Part shown: in pieces, positions 9,597 through 19,231 of the stretch
Position numbering within the stretch: the stretch's first letter is position 1
How the letters are laid out: each line of letters begins with the position of its first letter
DNA from: Corynebacterium kroppenstedtii DSM 44385
Lineage (GTDB): Bacteria > Actinomycetota > Actinomycetes > Mycobacteriales > Mycobacteriaceae
DNA length: 64,000 nt
Direction: 5' to 3'
Assembly (NCBI RefSeq): GCF_000023145.1
Contig: NC_012704.1
Coordinates: forward strand, 248,001-312,000
Notes under the pieces: generated by a model
Databases searched by the model: none
What the model was told of the DNA's origin: nothing
What the model saw: only the letters and a program-made list of their open reading frames with translations
Made by a program: the position numbers and the translations under genes

Positions 9597-11065
9597 CTAA
9601 GCGCGAACGGGCACAGCAGCCGCATAATCACCCGTCGTCACGACACTATGAATGATGGCAGCGAACCGTGACAGGAATGCAGCGATCGATTCTTCCGCCT
9701 GGGCGTTATTGGGGTAGCGCATCGAGACGTTAAGCCCCTCACCAGTGCGGTTGAGCCAGATGTAGACGTCGTCGTCGCTCATCACAGAGCTACGGAGAAC
9801 GCGATCTCGATCCCCCACGTATCTGCACCCGGCACGAACCGCGTATCGACGTAGGAGATCACGAACCGCGGAGGCTCATTGATGTGCAATGCGTCGCTCA
9901 CGGCGGCATAGGGGTAGACCGACAGATCACGGTGCCGCTTCGTCGCCTGAACCGTGTCCGAGAACGCGTCGGTGAAGCTCGATGCCCCGTTGAGCGGATC
10001 GTCGACGGGCATGAGCCCAACAAACCACCCGGCAGACAGCATGTACTTGGGCTCGTGGCGAGTGTGCATCGGCATGATATACCGCGCCGACGACACCGGC
10101 GAGAGCTCCGTGAGCGCCAACTTCAGGGCAGTCAGAAGCGCCGACTTGGTCGAGCCACCATTGGCTTTGGCGCGCTTACCCAGCTCCGCGATGTCCTTCT
10201 CGTTGAGCAACCACTGGGAGAGGCTGTGCTGTGCCCGGTGCTGGTCCGCCGGCGTGGCCGACCCCGACTCCGCGCCCGACCGGATAGGCAGCGGGAACAC
10301 CGGCGGTGCAAGATGCCCATCAGTACCAGTGAGGAACTCCTTCCATTCCTCCACCGCACGCTCACGAGCGGACGCCGATTCCGTAACCGCGCGTTCTCCC
10401 GCACAGAAGTCCACATAAGAACCTGCTGGTGGCAGTGCTGGTTCCCGCTTATCGACGGCTGCTGCGTAGAGTTCCCTGAGCTCGGCGATGGTGAACAGCT
10501 GCGTGTAGGCGTCCATTACCGCGTGATCAGCGGCGAAAATGACGGTGAATTCCTGCGCTGCTTCAGACGTTTCAGGCTCAATCGTTGCGACGGTGACGTG
10601 CGGCCACCCGATCCCATTGACATGCTGAGCGAAATGCCGGTGAATCTCGTGGCGCAAGAGTTGGTCGTCGTGGTAAACGCCGAAGTCGTTTCGAGAAACA
10701 TCAACTGCGGAAGAACCCAGCGTGTAGCGCGTAAAGGTCGTAGTCGCGTCGTCGCGGTCATTAGCGACGGCTGTCGTCCGGTATGCCTCATGACAGCTAA
10801 ACCATGTGGTGAGGGCCTCGCGGAAAGCATCGGTATGCAGCGGCTGATGGATAACGAATGCTCCACCAATCCAATCCTCCGAGACGGAGGGAAGTCCCTG
10901 CTCAGCGTTGTTCTTTTCTGTGCGGAGAACTTCGCGGAGGTGATCCTCGTGGTTGATGGAAAGGCTGCGTTCGTCCTCGCTCCACTGGCTAGCGTCGTCG
11001 GTAAATTGCCAAGTAGACAGCTGCCCCGTGGGGAGGGGATAGTCGGCTAGTTCGGTGTATTCCAT
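9597..11065 (-). pseudogene. Condensation/PapA-type acyltransferase, frameshifted at 9812-9816
   Basis: This is the third acyltransferase of the locus. The first frame starts at the ATG at 11065 (preceded by AAGGA), begins MEYTELADYPLPTGQLSTWQ, and carries IFAADHAVMDAYTQLFTIAE with His near residue 181 and Asp near 185. It runs to the conserved FVISYVDTRFVPGADTW and then leaves frame. The -1 frame continues GDRDRVLRSSVMSDDDVYIW and LNRTGEGLNVSMRYPNNAQ, the expected PapA C-terminus, ending at 9597. One extra base in the C5 run (G5 on the coding strand) at 9812-9816 rejoins the frames. About 490 residues if intact. It is convergent with the previous acyltransferase, 54 bases apart. Possible sequencing error, otherwise a recent pseudogene. 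Confidence 0.8.
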
Positions 11066-11564
11066 CGTGTCGTCCTTCGTATGCTTGTTGCCGTGCTTCT
11101 GTGCCAGTACTTCGATGTGCTTATTCAGCTGAAGTGCTGCTACGACTGTCGTGCGAGCAGTCGTGCTACTGCACTGAGTACGTGATTGCACGATGCGGGT
11201 GAGTGCACTGTGTAGGTGCGTTCCGGCCCGGGTAAAAATGCTGCTCTGGTGGGTCGATCGAGGACGCGGAAAGGGGAGACTGCCACGCCACGCTGGTTGC
11301 TATCTCCACGGTGAATAACGAAACACCGTAGATGAGCTAAAGGTTTGTACTCTCAAGTTTCGGTAGCGTAGGTTGCCGTGGCGGCCTCGTCAAGTGCTTA
11401 TTTTCAATTCCGAACGATTTTTAATGGACTAGCCGTATGATTTGCAACATAATTGCGCATAGAGAGAAGGTAGAAAGACGAAGGAAACTGCCTGCTCACC
11501 GGCATATCGGTGAGCTCAACGACGCAGTCAAGGGGTGCCATCCACAAAATGGCAGTGAGGTTCG
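11066..11564. other. Intergenic region upstream of the third acyltransferase
   Basis: No convincing gene. It must hold the promoter of the acyltransferase that starts at 11065. The 81-codon ORF on the plus strand at 11437-11682 overlaps the neighbouring membrane-protein gene and has no recognisable motif. The region is relatively AT-rich around 11290-11480. A perfect stem-loop lies at 11494-11515. Confidence 0.6.
11494..11515 (-). terminator. Stem-loop downstream of the small membrane protein gene
   Basis: GCTCACCG (11494-11501) pairs perfectly with CGGTGAGC (11508-11515) around a six-base loop. It lies 50 bases past the stop of the minus-strand gene at 11565. It lacks a T-run, so termination is a tentative reading. 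Confidence 0.35.
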
Positions 11565-11891
11565 TTACATATCCGAGACAACATATGATGCAGCAGCGGT
11601 CAGCCCCGCCACTGTCAGAACAGAGGGCCATGCCCCAATTTTCTTAGCTAGTGGGTGCGACGCTCCGAATGCGGCCAAGTAGGCGGCGCCGAGTGCTTCA
11701 GCCTTCGCCGGGCCTCTCTTAGCAAGCCAGGTCCGCCCAGCGTAGAGGCCAGCTGCACCAAGAACGACGCCTCCCAGTGGCCGGATCCCGGTTTCACGCG
11801 CGGTGATCCATCCGCCGATCAAGCCCGTCGCAACAATAGGAGCCGTATCAACGTACTTGGCTTTCTTTAAAGTCCAGTTAGTTTTTGCCAT
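11565..11891 (-). CDS. Small conserved membrane protein
   Basis: This protein of 108 residues starts MAKTNWTLKKAKYVDTAPIV, with hydrophobic segments around IVATGLIGGWI, LGGVVLGAAGLYAGRTW and VLTVAGLTAAASYVVSD. Two or three short Gly/Ala-rich membrane helices are likely. I know of no function. ATG 11891 lies immediately after the stop of the gamma-carbonic-anhydrase-like gene (TGA at 11895-11893), so the two are translationally coupled. An alternative start at 11900 would add three residues and overlap the upstream gene. It is the last gene of the 12486-to-11565 minus-strand pair. Confidence 0.65.
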   Translation of the reverse strand: MAKTNWTLKKAKYVDTAPIVATGLIGGWITARETGIRPLGGVVLGAAGLYAGRTWLAKRGPAKAEALGAAYLAAFGASHPLAKKIGAWPSVLTVAGLTAAASYVVSDM

Positions 11892-11892
11892 A

Positions 11893-12486
11893 TCAGTCAA
11901 AATACACGTCTTCTGGCTTCAACGACTCGGCACGGCGCGGTTGCGACTCCGCATTCTCCACATAATGGGCAGCATGGGGAATAAATGAATGAGATTGCTC
12001 ATCGGACAGCTGCCGCTTGACCTTCGCCGGAACGCCCGCAGCCAGCGATTTCGCAGGGACTTCCTGTCCTTCCAACACCACTGCAGCAGCCGCGATCAGG
12101 CTTCCCTCGTGAACAACGCTGTGGGAGAGCAACGCAGATTTCATGCCCACGAGCACCCCATTTTCCACAGTGGAGCCATGAACCAGCGCCATATGCCCGA
12201 CGGTGACATCGTCGCCTAGCGTGCACGGTGCATCACTATCGACGTGGAGAACGCTGTTGTCCTGAATATTCGTGCGTTCACCAATTCGAATCGAGTTCAC
12301 ATCGCCACGCAGAACGCAGCCGTAATACACGCTGGAATGCGCACCGATTTCAACATCACCGATCAACGTGGCATTGGGCGCAATCCATGCAGTGCGGTGA
12401 ACTCGCGGCCGCCTCCCATTAAAGGGGAGAAGCAGCGGGCCGTCGGTGGATGAAGCCGTTTGTGGAGCGAAAGCCGAGTTTTCCAT
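11893..12486 (-). CDS. Gamma-carbonic-anhydrase-like hexapeptide-repeat protein
   Basis: This 197-residue left-handed beta-helix protein has successive hexapeptide repeats: AWIAPNATLIGDVEIGAHSS, then VLRGDVNSIRIGERTNIQDN, then VGHMALVHGSTVENGVLVGM. The three histidines expected as trimer-interface metal ligands are present (SVLHVD, GHMAL, LVHG). It belongs to the YrdA/PaaY/CaiE branch, where some members are carbonic anhydrases and others are of unknown activity. The C-terminal tail (about residues 155-197) is a helical extension. It is cytosolic and cotranscribed with the small membrane protein that follows. Confidence 0.85.
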   Translation of the reverse strand: MENSAFAPQTASSTDGPLLLPFNGRRPRVHRTAWIAPNATLIGDVEIGAHSSVYYGCVLRGDVNSIRIGERTNIQDNSVLHVDSDAPCTLGDDVTVGHMALVHGSTVENGVLVGMKSALLSHSVVHEGSLIAAAAVVLEGQEVPAKSLAAGVPAKVKRQLSDEQSHSFIPHAAHYVENAESQPRRAESLKPEDVYFD

Positions 12487-12553
12487 ATCTCCATACTAGA
12501 AAGCCGCGAGAACCGGGGGTAGCCGGAACAAGCCGCGGCTACTCCTCACAGCG

Positions 12554-13354
12554 TTACTCCTCGCGACGGTAGACTTCCTGCGCCGAGACCTGGTCGCGAG
12601 CCATGATCGTGATGTGGTCAATATTCATCCGCGACGGCCGCGTCGCAATCCACACGACAGCGTCGGCAATGTCCTCAGCAACCATCGGCTCGAGGCCGCG
12701 GTAGACGGCGTCGGCCTTCTCCTTATCGCCACCGAAACGCACCGTCGAGAATTCGGTGTTCACCAGGCCGGGGCAAATCTCACACACACGCACCGGCTTA
12801 CCCAGCAACTCCAGGCGCAGCACGCGCGTCATAGCAGCCACTGCATGCTTGGCGGCGTTGTATCCGGCTCCACCGCGGTACGGCTCGTGCCCGGCAATCG
12901 AGCTGATATTAATGACCTGACCATCGCCACTGGCCTCAACCTTGGGCAGCAGAGCACGAGTCACCCGGAGCGTGCCCAACACGTTGGTGTCATACATCCA
13001 TTGCCAGTCCTCGACGTTGGCGTCGGCAATCGACTCGGATCCGTGCGCCCCACCAGCGTTATTGACCAACACGTCACACCGCGGAACCTGCTCACAGAAC
13101 TTATCGACGCTCTCCTGATCGGTGACATCCAGCGGCAGGGCGACGGCGTCAATACCCTCTGCGACGGCTTGGAGCTTCTCGACGCGCCTGGCACCAATGT
13201 AGACGGTGTATCCCGCGTCGGCCAGCGCCTTTGCGGACGCCGCGCCGATGCCGGAACTTGCGCCCGTAATGACGGCTACAGGTTTGGTGCCGTCGCCATG
13301 AGCGCCAGAATCATTAGTGGTAGCGGAAAAAGCGTCTTTAGAAGGTGATGTCAT
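12554..13354 (-). CDS. Short-chain dehydrogenase/reductase, YdfG-like
   Basis: This classical SDR of 266 residues has the cofactor motif AVITGASSGIGAASAKALAD near residue 28. ARRVEKL follows the second strand and favours NADP. The NNAGGAHGSE motif, catalytic Ser in INISSIAGHEP and YNAAKHAV (Tyr-xxx-Lys) are all present. It resembles NADP-dependent 3-hydroxy acid/serine dehydrogenases of the YdfG type; the substrate is not determinable. The start at ATG 13354 is chosen because GGAG lies eight bases upstream; 25 further codons open upstream without a ribosome-binding site. The gene lies between the aminotransferase gene and the carbonic-anhydrase-like gene, all on the minus strand. Confidence 0.87.
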   Translation of the reverse strand: MTSPSKDAFSATTNDSGAHGDGTKPVAVITGASSGIGAASAKALADAGYTVYIGARRVEKLQAVAEGIDAVALPLDVTDQESVDKFCEQVPRCDVLVNNAGGAHGSESIADANVEDWQWMYDTNVLGTLRVTRALLPKVEASGDGQVINISSIAGHEPYRGGAGYNAAKHAVAAMTRVLRLELLGKPVRVCEICPGLVNTEFSTVRFGGDKEKADAVYRGLEPMVAEDIADAVVWIATRPSRMNIDHITIMARDQVSAQEVYRREE

Positions 13355-13465
13355 AAATAATTCTCCAAAGGTACGGATATTTATAAGGGTTTTACAGGTT
13401 AAAGATTGTACGGGTCGTGGGGGACACACGTGCCCCGCTCGACGGAATGCGCCCCCACCGCGCCA

Positions 13466-14815
13466 CTACTGAATAGCGACTTTTTGATCCAACGTCGTCA
13501 GCGCCTTATCCAGGATCTCAAGACCCTGGCGTGCAACGTCGTCGGGAATATTGAGGGCGGGGCAAATGTGGATACGGTTCATGTTTTGGAACACAACCAA
13601 GCCGTTCTCACGGCACTCCGCAACGAGCTCCTTGACCTCGGGAGCGGTTGTTCCATACGCACCGAGCGGTTCGCGGGTTTCCTGATCCTTCACCAGCTCG
13701 ACCGCCCAGAAGCAACCAAGGCCTCGGATATCGCCGATGCTGTGGTGCTTCGCTGCCAAATCACGCAACGCAGGGCCGAAAACGTCCTCGCCCAACCGGC
13801 GGGCATTCTCAACCATTCCTTCCTCGTCCATGGCATTGATCGTCGCCACGGCAGCAGTCGTTGCCAGAACATGACCGGAGTAGGTCAACCCGCCGGGGTA
13901 GGGGGTGTGGTCAAAATCAGCGGCGATCTCGTCAGAGATTGCGACGCCACCCAACGGGACATAACCCGAGTTCACGCCCTTGGCGAAGGTCACCAGGTCT
14001 GGTTTCGCACCAAACTCCTCGAAGGCGAACCAGTTGCCTGTGCGGCCGAAACCAGCCATGACCTCGTCGCAAATCATGACAATGCCGTACTTATCACAGA
14101 TTTCGCGGACACCCTGCCAGTATCCGGGCGGCGGAGGCATAATTCCCGCAGTGCCGGGGATCGACTCCATGATGAACGCGGCGAACAGCTCCGGCCCCTC
14201 AAACGCAATGAGGTTATCCAAGTACTCGAGGGCGCGCTGGCATTCTTCCTCTTCCGTCGTGGCATGGAATTGGCTGCGGTACAAGAATGGCCCGAAGAAG
14301 TGAACCGCGCCCGACGTCCCGTAGTCATTTCTCCACCGACGGTTATCGCCCGAAATATTCATAGCGATTTGGGTTGCGCCGTGGTAGCCCCTGAAACGCG
14401 ACAACACCTTGTAGCGGCCCGTGTGCAGACGTGCCAAACGGATAGCGTGCTCGACGGCATCCGCGCCGCCGTTCGTGAACAACACCTTGTTGAGGTGATC
14501 GGGCAAGTGCGACGTGATCAGACGCGCGGCCTCCGAACGCTTGTCATTCGCGTACGCCGGAGCGATGGTGCACAGTTGGTCCGCCTGCTCCTTGATGGCC
14601 TGCACGACCTTCGGGTGCTGGTGGCCAATATTCGTATAAACCAGCTGCGAAGAAAAGTCGATATATTCCTTGTTATCTGCATCGACGATGTAGGAACCGT
14701 GGGCCGATTCCATCACAATCGGATCCAACTCCGCCTGTGCAGACCACGAATGGAAAACGTGGGCTCGATCGTCGTTGTAGGCGCGTCGACCAACGTCGGA
14801 CTGGGGTACTGGCAC
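13466..14815 (-). CDS. Class III (omega-type) PLP aminotransferase
   Basis: This fold-type I aminotransferase has 449 residues. FTNGGADAVEHAIRLARLHT binds the cofactor phosphate, MICDEVMAGFGRTG carries the pyridine-nitrogen Asp, and VTFAKGVNSGYVPLGG contains the Schiff-base Lys. GLTYSGHVLATTAAVATI is also typical. Its relatives include taurine-, beta-alanine- and putrescine-pyruvate transaminases, and the donor cannot be told from sequence. I use the GTG at 14815 because GGAGG lies six bases before it (GGAGGTTTACGGTG); the longer 478-codon frame has a proline-rich, unconserved leader. The gene stands alone, with an unannotated 220-base gap upstream. Confidence 0.85.
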   Translation of the reverse strand: MPVPQSDVGRRAYNDDRAHVFHSWSAQAELDPIVMESAHGSYIVDADNKEYIDFSSQLVYTNIGHQHPKVVQAIKEQADQLCTIAPAYANDKRSEAARLITSHLPDHLNKVLFTNGGADAVEHAIRLARLHTGRYKVLSRFRGYHGATQIAMNISGDNRRWRNDYGTSGAVHFFGPFLYRSQFHATTEEEECQRALEYLDNLIAFEGPELFAAFIMESIPGTAGIMPPPPGYWQGVREICDKYGIVMICDEVMAGFGRTGNWFAFEEFGAKPDLVTFAKGVNSGYVPLGGVAISDEIAADFDHTPYPGGLTYSGHVLATTAAVATINAMDEEGMVENARRLGEDVFGPALRDLAAKHHSIGDIRGLGCFWAVELVKDQETREPLGAYGTTAPEVKELVAECRENGLVVFQNMNRIHICPALNIPDDVARQGLEILDKALTTLDQKVAIQ

Positions 14816-15036
14816 CGTAAACCTCCATGGTGTCGGGTCAAAAAAGATGTGCCGTGTCGTCGCTGGGTAGGGCCCCGGTAAGACCCGGGTAGGACTCCGC
14901 AACGCACCGGCTCCGCCGAGTCTAACGGAAAAAGTGGCTTTTAATCCCTTGCGTTAACAAATGTTTACAATTGGGCGGCTATCGCGCGGGTAGTCATCGT
15001 GCCGGGAGGTGTGGCAATCGCGCCGGGACATGCGCC

Positions 15037-15384
15037 CTACGCCCACCCGAGTTCATGCAGACGGTCGTCATCGATACCGAAATGATGCCCAATTTCATGG
15101 ACGACGGTGACTGCAACCTGGCGGACCAATTCCTCCTCTGAATTGCAGTATGCGCAGATCGCTTCCTTGTAAATCGTGATTTTGTCGGGGAGGGCAAAGC
15201 TATACGACGACGTCCGCCGGGTGAGAGCGACCCCCTCATACAGGCCCAAAGTGTTGGGATTCTCGCGGTTCCACGGTTCGACAACCAACGCAACATTATT
15301 CATATTGCGCAGGAGTGATTCGGGGATAAGCTCAATGCCCCTGTCGATGAGCTCGTCGAACCTTTCGTCAGATACGGAGATCAT
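15037..15384 (-). CDS. Minimal zinc metallopeptidase family protein
   Basis: The protein has 115 residues with the zincin motif VVHEIGHHFGIDDDRLHELG (HExxHxxxxxD), where two His and the Asp ligate zinc and the Glu is catalytic. It matches the small 'Zincin_1' actinobacterial family, which lacks additional domains. It is cytosolic with no signal peptide, and its physiological substrate is unknown. ATG 15384 follows TTAGG. It is eight bases downstream of the septum-formation gene stop and is very probably in an operon with it. Confidence 0.88.
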   Translation of the reverse strand: MISVSDERFDELIDRGIELIPESLLRNMNNVALVVEPWNRENPNTLGLYEGVALTRRTSSYSFALPDKITIYKEAICAYCNSEEELVRQVAVTVVHEIGHHFGIDDDRLHELGWA

Positions 15385-15392
15385 GACAGAAC

Positions 15393-16424
15393 CTAATTTC
15401 CTCGTTTAGGCGCGCGGCTCGGCTGTGGCGGGGGCGGGTTGCCATTAATGGTGAATTCACCTTTTGCAGAGCCCTTCAAAGTGGATAGTGAGTTATTGTC
15501 TCCCGTTTTAATCAGAGAGCAATTGACGTTCCGGGAGCCACCCTTCCAGGAATCTTCCGTAAGCGTTGTCCAGAACGGTTCGAGCGTGGAGTTATAGAGC
15601 TTGTCATCGCCCCCGATGAATGCTGTAACCGAATCAGTACACCGCTTATTGAGATACTCATTTTGATCTTCAATGGATGGGTATTCTTTGAACTTTTCAC
15701 CCAGATCAATGATGTCCGTGACCTCATATTGGTGGTCAGCATTACAATCCACGACTTGAGCGGTGGCATCCACGGATGTATCGCCCTCAGTTTGTTTGTT
15801 CTGGTTAACGTCCTTCTTTTCGGTAATGGCTACGCACTCGCCGGGCTTAAACACCGGTGACTGGTCCTGATCAGCCGCTTTGCCCGTAAGGGCGCTGGCG
15901 TGGCCATTATTCCCCGTCACTTGGAGACCGCACAACAGCGTTCGGTCACCATCTGCCCACGACTTTTGTGGCGGCAAAATCGGAGCAATCGTAAACCGAC
16001 CCGTAGGATCAAACTTCCCGCCCAGATAGCTGAGCGTGGGCTGTTTACACAGTTCATCGGTCAACTCCGCTTGACGTTTCCGGCTGAGCATACCGGCGTT
16101 CGACCCGAATTCACTGGCCGGGTAGGCCGCCAAATTCTCCCGATGAGAGACCTCGAAGCGGTGAGACTTGGCGCAGTCGACGGTCTGAAAATCGGACACA
16201 GTGCCGTCGGAGGAGGTCTTCCAATCCAAGCACTGCCCAGCCTCGGCATTAGTAAAGGACTTTTGTTTCGATTCCTTATCTTCCCCGGGTGCCGTATGGG
16301 GGGTGTCCGACGCGGAATCGGAATGCTTTTCCTGGGCGTAGGTAAAAGTGCCCGCGGCTGATCCGCCACAGAGGAGTGCGACGAGGCCGACAATGACTGA
16401 GGAACGTCGGACTGTCGGTTTCAT
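15393..16424 (-). CDS. Septum-formation family secreted/anchored protein
   Basis: The 343 residues begin with MKPTVRRSSVIVGLVALLCG, a signal peptide or anchor, followed by a Ser/Asp/Lys-rich linker. Two copies of the Septum_form domain pattern follow: AGQCLDW ... VDCAKSHRFEVSHRENL, then PGECVAITEKK ... VVDCNADHQYEVTDIIDL. Each has paired cysteines and an H(R/Q)(F/Y)EV core. The protein ends in a Pro/Arg tail. Family members are cell-surface proteins linked by name to septation; direct evidence for this one is lacking. It is transcribed divergently from serS, the arrangement seen in other corynebacteria. Confidence 0.82.
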   Translation of the reverse strand: MKPTVRRSSVIVGLVALLCGGSAAGTFTYAQEKHSDSASDTPHTAPGEDKESKQKSFTNAEAGQCLDWKTSSDGTVSDFQTVDCAKSHRFEVSHRENLAAYPASEFGSNAGMLSRKRQAELTDELCKQPTLSYLGGKFDPTGRFTIAPILPPQKSWADGDRTLLCGLQVTGNNGHASALTGKAADQDQSPVFKPGECVAITEKKDVNQNKQTEGDTSVDATAQVVDCNADHQYEVTDIIDLGEKFKEYPSIEDQNEYLNKRCTDSVTAFIGGDDKLYNSTLEPFWTTLTEDSWKGGSRNVNCSLIKTGDNNSLSTLKGSAKGEFTINGNPPPPQPSRAPKRGN

Positions 16425-16551
16425 GCGTCACCTTCGTTTCCGGGGTCGTTGACTAATAGCGATCGACGTTTATTCGCGACATATCCTGCCACATGAGGCC
16501 CACTACTTACTATTATTCCAGTACTATTCCTGTACCTTACTTGTTTGCTTT

Positions 16552-16581
16552 TTGACCGGTTGAAGCTGGACAGCCCTAAAA
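16552..16581 (+). promoter_or_regulatory. Candidate serS promoter
   Basis: TTGACC (16552-16557) and TAAAAC (16576-16581) are separated by 18 bases. They lie just upstream of the GTG start at 16598, so a very short leader would result. No T-box-like structure is seen. Confidence 0.35.
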
Positions 16582-16597
16582 CCATTAAGCTAATGCT

Positions 16598-17869
16598 GTG
16601 ATTGATCTGAAGCAGCTTCGTGATGACCCCGACCGTGTCCGTGAATCCCAGCGCACCCGTGGCGAAGACCCGGGCCTCGTCGATCAACTCCTCCAGGCTG
16701 ACCAGGCCCGACGTGAGGCTATTTCCGCTGCCGACGCCACTCGCGCAGAACACAAGGCCTATACAAAGTCCATGGGCAAGAAGATGCGCGACGCATCCCC
16801 GGAGGAAAAGGAGAACCTGCGCGCAAAAGGAACGGAACTGTCCAACGTCGTCAAGGAAAAAGAGGAAGCCCAGCGGGTTGCTGAAGCTTCGGTTCATGAC
16901 CTACAGATGCAGATCTCCAATATTGTAGAAGGTGCGCCTGCCGGTGGGGAAGAAGACTTCGTCGTTGTCGAGAAAGTGGGGACCCCGCCACAATTCGACT
17001 TCGAGCCGAAAGACCACCTCGAGCTCGGCGAATCCCTGGGGATTATCGATATGGAGCGCGGTGCGAAGGTATCGGGCTCGCGCTTTTACTTCCTCAAGGG
17101 TGCGGGTGCTCTGCTGCAGCTCGGGATGCTGCAGCTCGCGGCACAGAAGGCCGTGCAGCACGGGTTTGAACTGATGATCACCCCGGTCATTGTTAATCCG
17201 GAGTCGATGTCCGGCACCGGTTTCCTGGGGCAGCACGCCGACGAAATCTATTACCTACAGGAGGACAACCAGTACTTGGTGGGTACCTCCGAGGTTGCGT
17301 TAGCGGGCTACCACAGCAAGGAGATTATTGACCTTTCCGCTGGCCCTAAGCGCTACGCAGGGTGGTCCTCGTGCTTCCGGCGTGAGGCTGGGTCATATGG
17401 CAAGGACACGCGGGGAATTCTGCGCGTGCACCAGTTCGACAAGGTCGAAATGTTCAGCTACTGCAAGCCGGAGGACGCGGCCGCAGAACACCAGAAGCTC
17501 CTGAGTATGGAGCGGGAGATGCTCGCTGCCGTCGAGGTTCCTTATCGGATTATCGACGTTGCCGGTGGCGATTTGGGTTCCTCGGCAGCGCGAAAGTTCG
17601 ATACCGAAGCATGGGTGCCGACGCAGAACACGTACCGCGAATTAACGTCGACCAGTAACTGCACGACGTTCCAGGCCCGCCGACTGGGGATCCGCTACCG
17701 CGATGAGAACAATAAGACGCAGATTGCGGCGACGTTGAATGGCACCTTGGCGACGACGCGCTGGTTAGTGGCCATTTTGGAGAACAACCAGCAGGCGGAC
17801 GGGTCGGTGAAGGTCCCAGAGGCTTTGCAGCCGTATGTGGGCCAAGACGTACTGAAACCGGTGAAGTAA
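16598..17869 (+). CDS. serS: Seryl-tRNA synthetase
   Basis: This 423-residue class II synthetase is of full bacterial length. The N-terminal 110 residues form the long antiparallel coiled coil that grips the variable arm of tRNA-Ser. The catalytic domain has motif 2 in [20 protein letters not shown] followed by [14 protein letters not shown], and motif 3 in [16 protein letters not shown]. The [13 protein letters not shown] segment is part of the serine/ATP pocket. The start is GTG ([18 protein letters not shown]), matching the family's usual N-terminus. It charges tRNA-Ser, including the tRNA-Ser(CGA) encoded at 3317. Confidence 0.97.
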   Translation: MIDLKQLRDDPDRVRESQRTRGEDPGLVDQLLQADQARREAISAADATRAEHKAYTKSMGKKMRDASPEEKENLRAKGTELSNVVKEKEEAQRVAEASVHDLQMQISNIVEGAPAGGEEDFVVVEKVGTPPQFDFEPKDHLELGESLGIIDMERGAKVSGSRFYFLKGAGALLQLGMLQLAAQKAVQHGFELMITPVIVNPESMSGTGFLGQHADEIYYLQEDNQYLVGTSEVALAGYHSKEIIDLSAGPKRYAGWSSCFRREAGSYGKDTRGILRVHQFDKVEMFSYCKPEDAAAEHQKLLSMEREMLAAVEVPYRIIDVAGGDLGSSAARKFDTEAWVPTQNTYRELTSTSNCTTFQARRLGIRYRDENNKTQIAATLNGTLATTRWLVAILENNQQADGSVKVPEALQPYVGQDVLKPVK

Positions 17870-18006
17870 CGCGGGATTAGCGCTCTTCACCGGCTGTCAG
17901 AACGACGTAGCGATAAAGAGTGCGGTGGGTGTAACTAATATTCAACAAAGCTTCCCGCACGGGGCGAATACAGCGGCCCGCATAACGGAAAGCTTTGTGA
18001 GAGAGT

Positions 18007-18038
18007 CAGGTTGCGTTCGTTTAGGAGAACGCAACCTG
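18007..18038. terminator. Bidirectional terminator between serS and the lipase gene
   Basis: CAGGTTGCGTTC (18007-18018) pairs perfectly over 12 bases with GAACGCAACCTG (18027-18038), with an eight-base loop. It lies between two convergent genes and could serve both strands. Flanking T-runs are absent. Confidence 0.65.
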
Positions 18039-18073
18039 TCAGTACTTATGGCAGGTGCGTAACCCGCGAGTCC

Positions 18074-19231
18074 TTAGTGTGCGTCGATGAACCCGATGGC
18101 GCGGTCGATGACTTCGTCACGAGAGGGCTCGTTCATAGTCTCATGCATGGAACCCTTCCACAGGACCATGTGTTTGTCGGTGGATCCGACTGCGTTGTAC
18201 CAGTTGATATCGAGCGGGTAGGGAACCAATCCGTCGGTATCGCCGTGCATGATGAGCGTTGGCTTCGTGTAGTTCTTCGCATGCGCACCGGTGTAGAGCA
18301 AGGCAGATGCGATCTGGTACAGCGTCGACACGTTCAACGTCTTGCTGTTGAGCGGATCGTTAGAGAGCTGGTCACGAACATCCGGATCTGAGACGACACC
18401 CAGCTTGAAGGCGTTAGGCACGTCGACGGTCTTGAGCGGCTCCGGGGACTCGATCGGCTTGCCCGCGTCCGGTGGCAGCTTCAAGCCGAACTGGTCCAGA
18501 ACGCCCTGGACGTTGTAGCCGAGCATGGCGTCGAGCGGTTCGAACGGGCGCCTGCCGTCGTTAGGCAGGTATGGTCCGACGAAGAACGGGTAGGACTGTC
18601 CGTCGGCGTGCTTGTACTCCGGCATCAGCGTGTTCTCGCCGTAGTTGTTCACCGGAATACCACCACCGTTGGTCACGGTCGCGTCGATGGTGTCGGGGTA
18701 GACCACTGAGTACATCTGAGCGGCCATGGCGCCCATGGAGTGGCCCATCATGAACACTTTGCCCTGCTGCTCGTTGTGAATCATGTCGACGAGCTGCTTC
18801 ATGTCGTCGATAACGTAGTTGAAGTTATCGATCAGTCCCTTGTGAACGTTGTTGTACGGTTCAGCGGAACGGCCGTGACCGCGGTGGTCAAGGCGGTAGA
18901 CGTTGTAGCCGGCCAAGTTCAGGCGGTACGTGATGTAGTCGTAGCGCTGTTGGTTCTCTGCCAGACCGTGGATAAGAGCAATGCTTCCCTTAGCGTTGGG
19001 AATAATGTTCTTCTTCCAGTAGATCTCGGTACCTTTGCCATCGGTCGACGTGAATGTGCCATCAGTGACCTGAGCATCGGGGGCGACCATGCCAGTGATG
19101 CGGCCAGGGTAGGTGTTGTAGGTACGTACGACTCCGTCGGGGTTGGCTTCGGCGGCGGCAATGGTGCCCGAACCGAAGATCACTGCAAGCGAGAGAACAG
19201 CGGCGCCACTGGCCTTCTTGAGGGACGACAT
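18074..19231 (-). CDS. Secreted alpha/beta hydrolase, monoacylglycerol-lipase-like
   Basis: The 385 residues begin with a Sec signal peptide (MSSLKKASGAAVLSLAVIFG, cleavage likely after AAAEA). An alpha/beta-hydrolase domain follows. ALIHGLAENQQRYDY provides the oxyanion strand, MMGHSMGAMAAQMYS the nucleophile Ser, MHGDTDGLVPY the acid Asp and WKGSMHETMNE the His. YRLDHRGHGRS is typical of monoglyceride lipases and lysophospholipases. ATG 19231 is preceded by CGAGG; a longer frame from 19261 has no such site. Two genes away lies a complete glycerol-uptake operon, so release of glycerol and fatty acids from host lipids is a plausible role. Confidence 0.85.
   Translation of the reverse strand: MSSLKKASGAAVLSLAVIFGSGTIAAAEANPDGVVRTYNTYPGRITGMVAPDAQVTDGTFTSTDGKGTEIYWKKNIIPNAKGSIALIHGLAENQQRYDYITYRLNLAGYNVYRLDHRGHGRSAEPYNNVHKGLIDNFNYVIDDMKQLVDMIHNEQQGKVFMMGHSMGAMAAQMYSVVYPDTIDATVTNGGGIPVNNYGENTLMPEYKHADGQSYPFFVGPYLPNDGRRPFEPLDAMLGYNVQGVLDQFGLKLPPDAGKPIESPEPLKTVDVPNAFKLGVVSDPDVRDQLSNDPLNSKTLNVSTLYQIASALLYTGAHAKNYTKPTLIMHGDTDGLVPYPLDINWYNAVGSTDKHMVLWKGSMHETMNEPSRDEVIDRAIGFIDAH

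Noticed and set aside
9884-11050. A 388-codon open frame on the plus strand
   Set aside because: Antisense shadow of the third acyltransferase, which has the HxxxD motif and family strands on the minus strand.
11437-11682. 81-codon plus-strand frame near 11.5 kb
   Set aside because: It overlaps the opposite-strand membrane protein gene and has no ribosome-binding site or motif.
13406-14881. A 491-codon open frame on the plus strand
   Set aside because: It lies entirely antisense to the class III aminotransferase, whose PLP motifs are clear; the plus frame has no recognisable domain and arises from GC-rich codon use.
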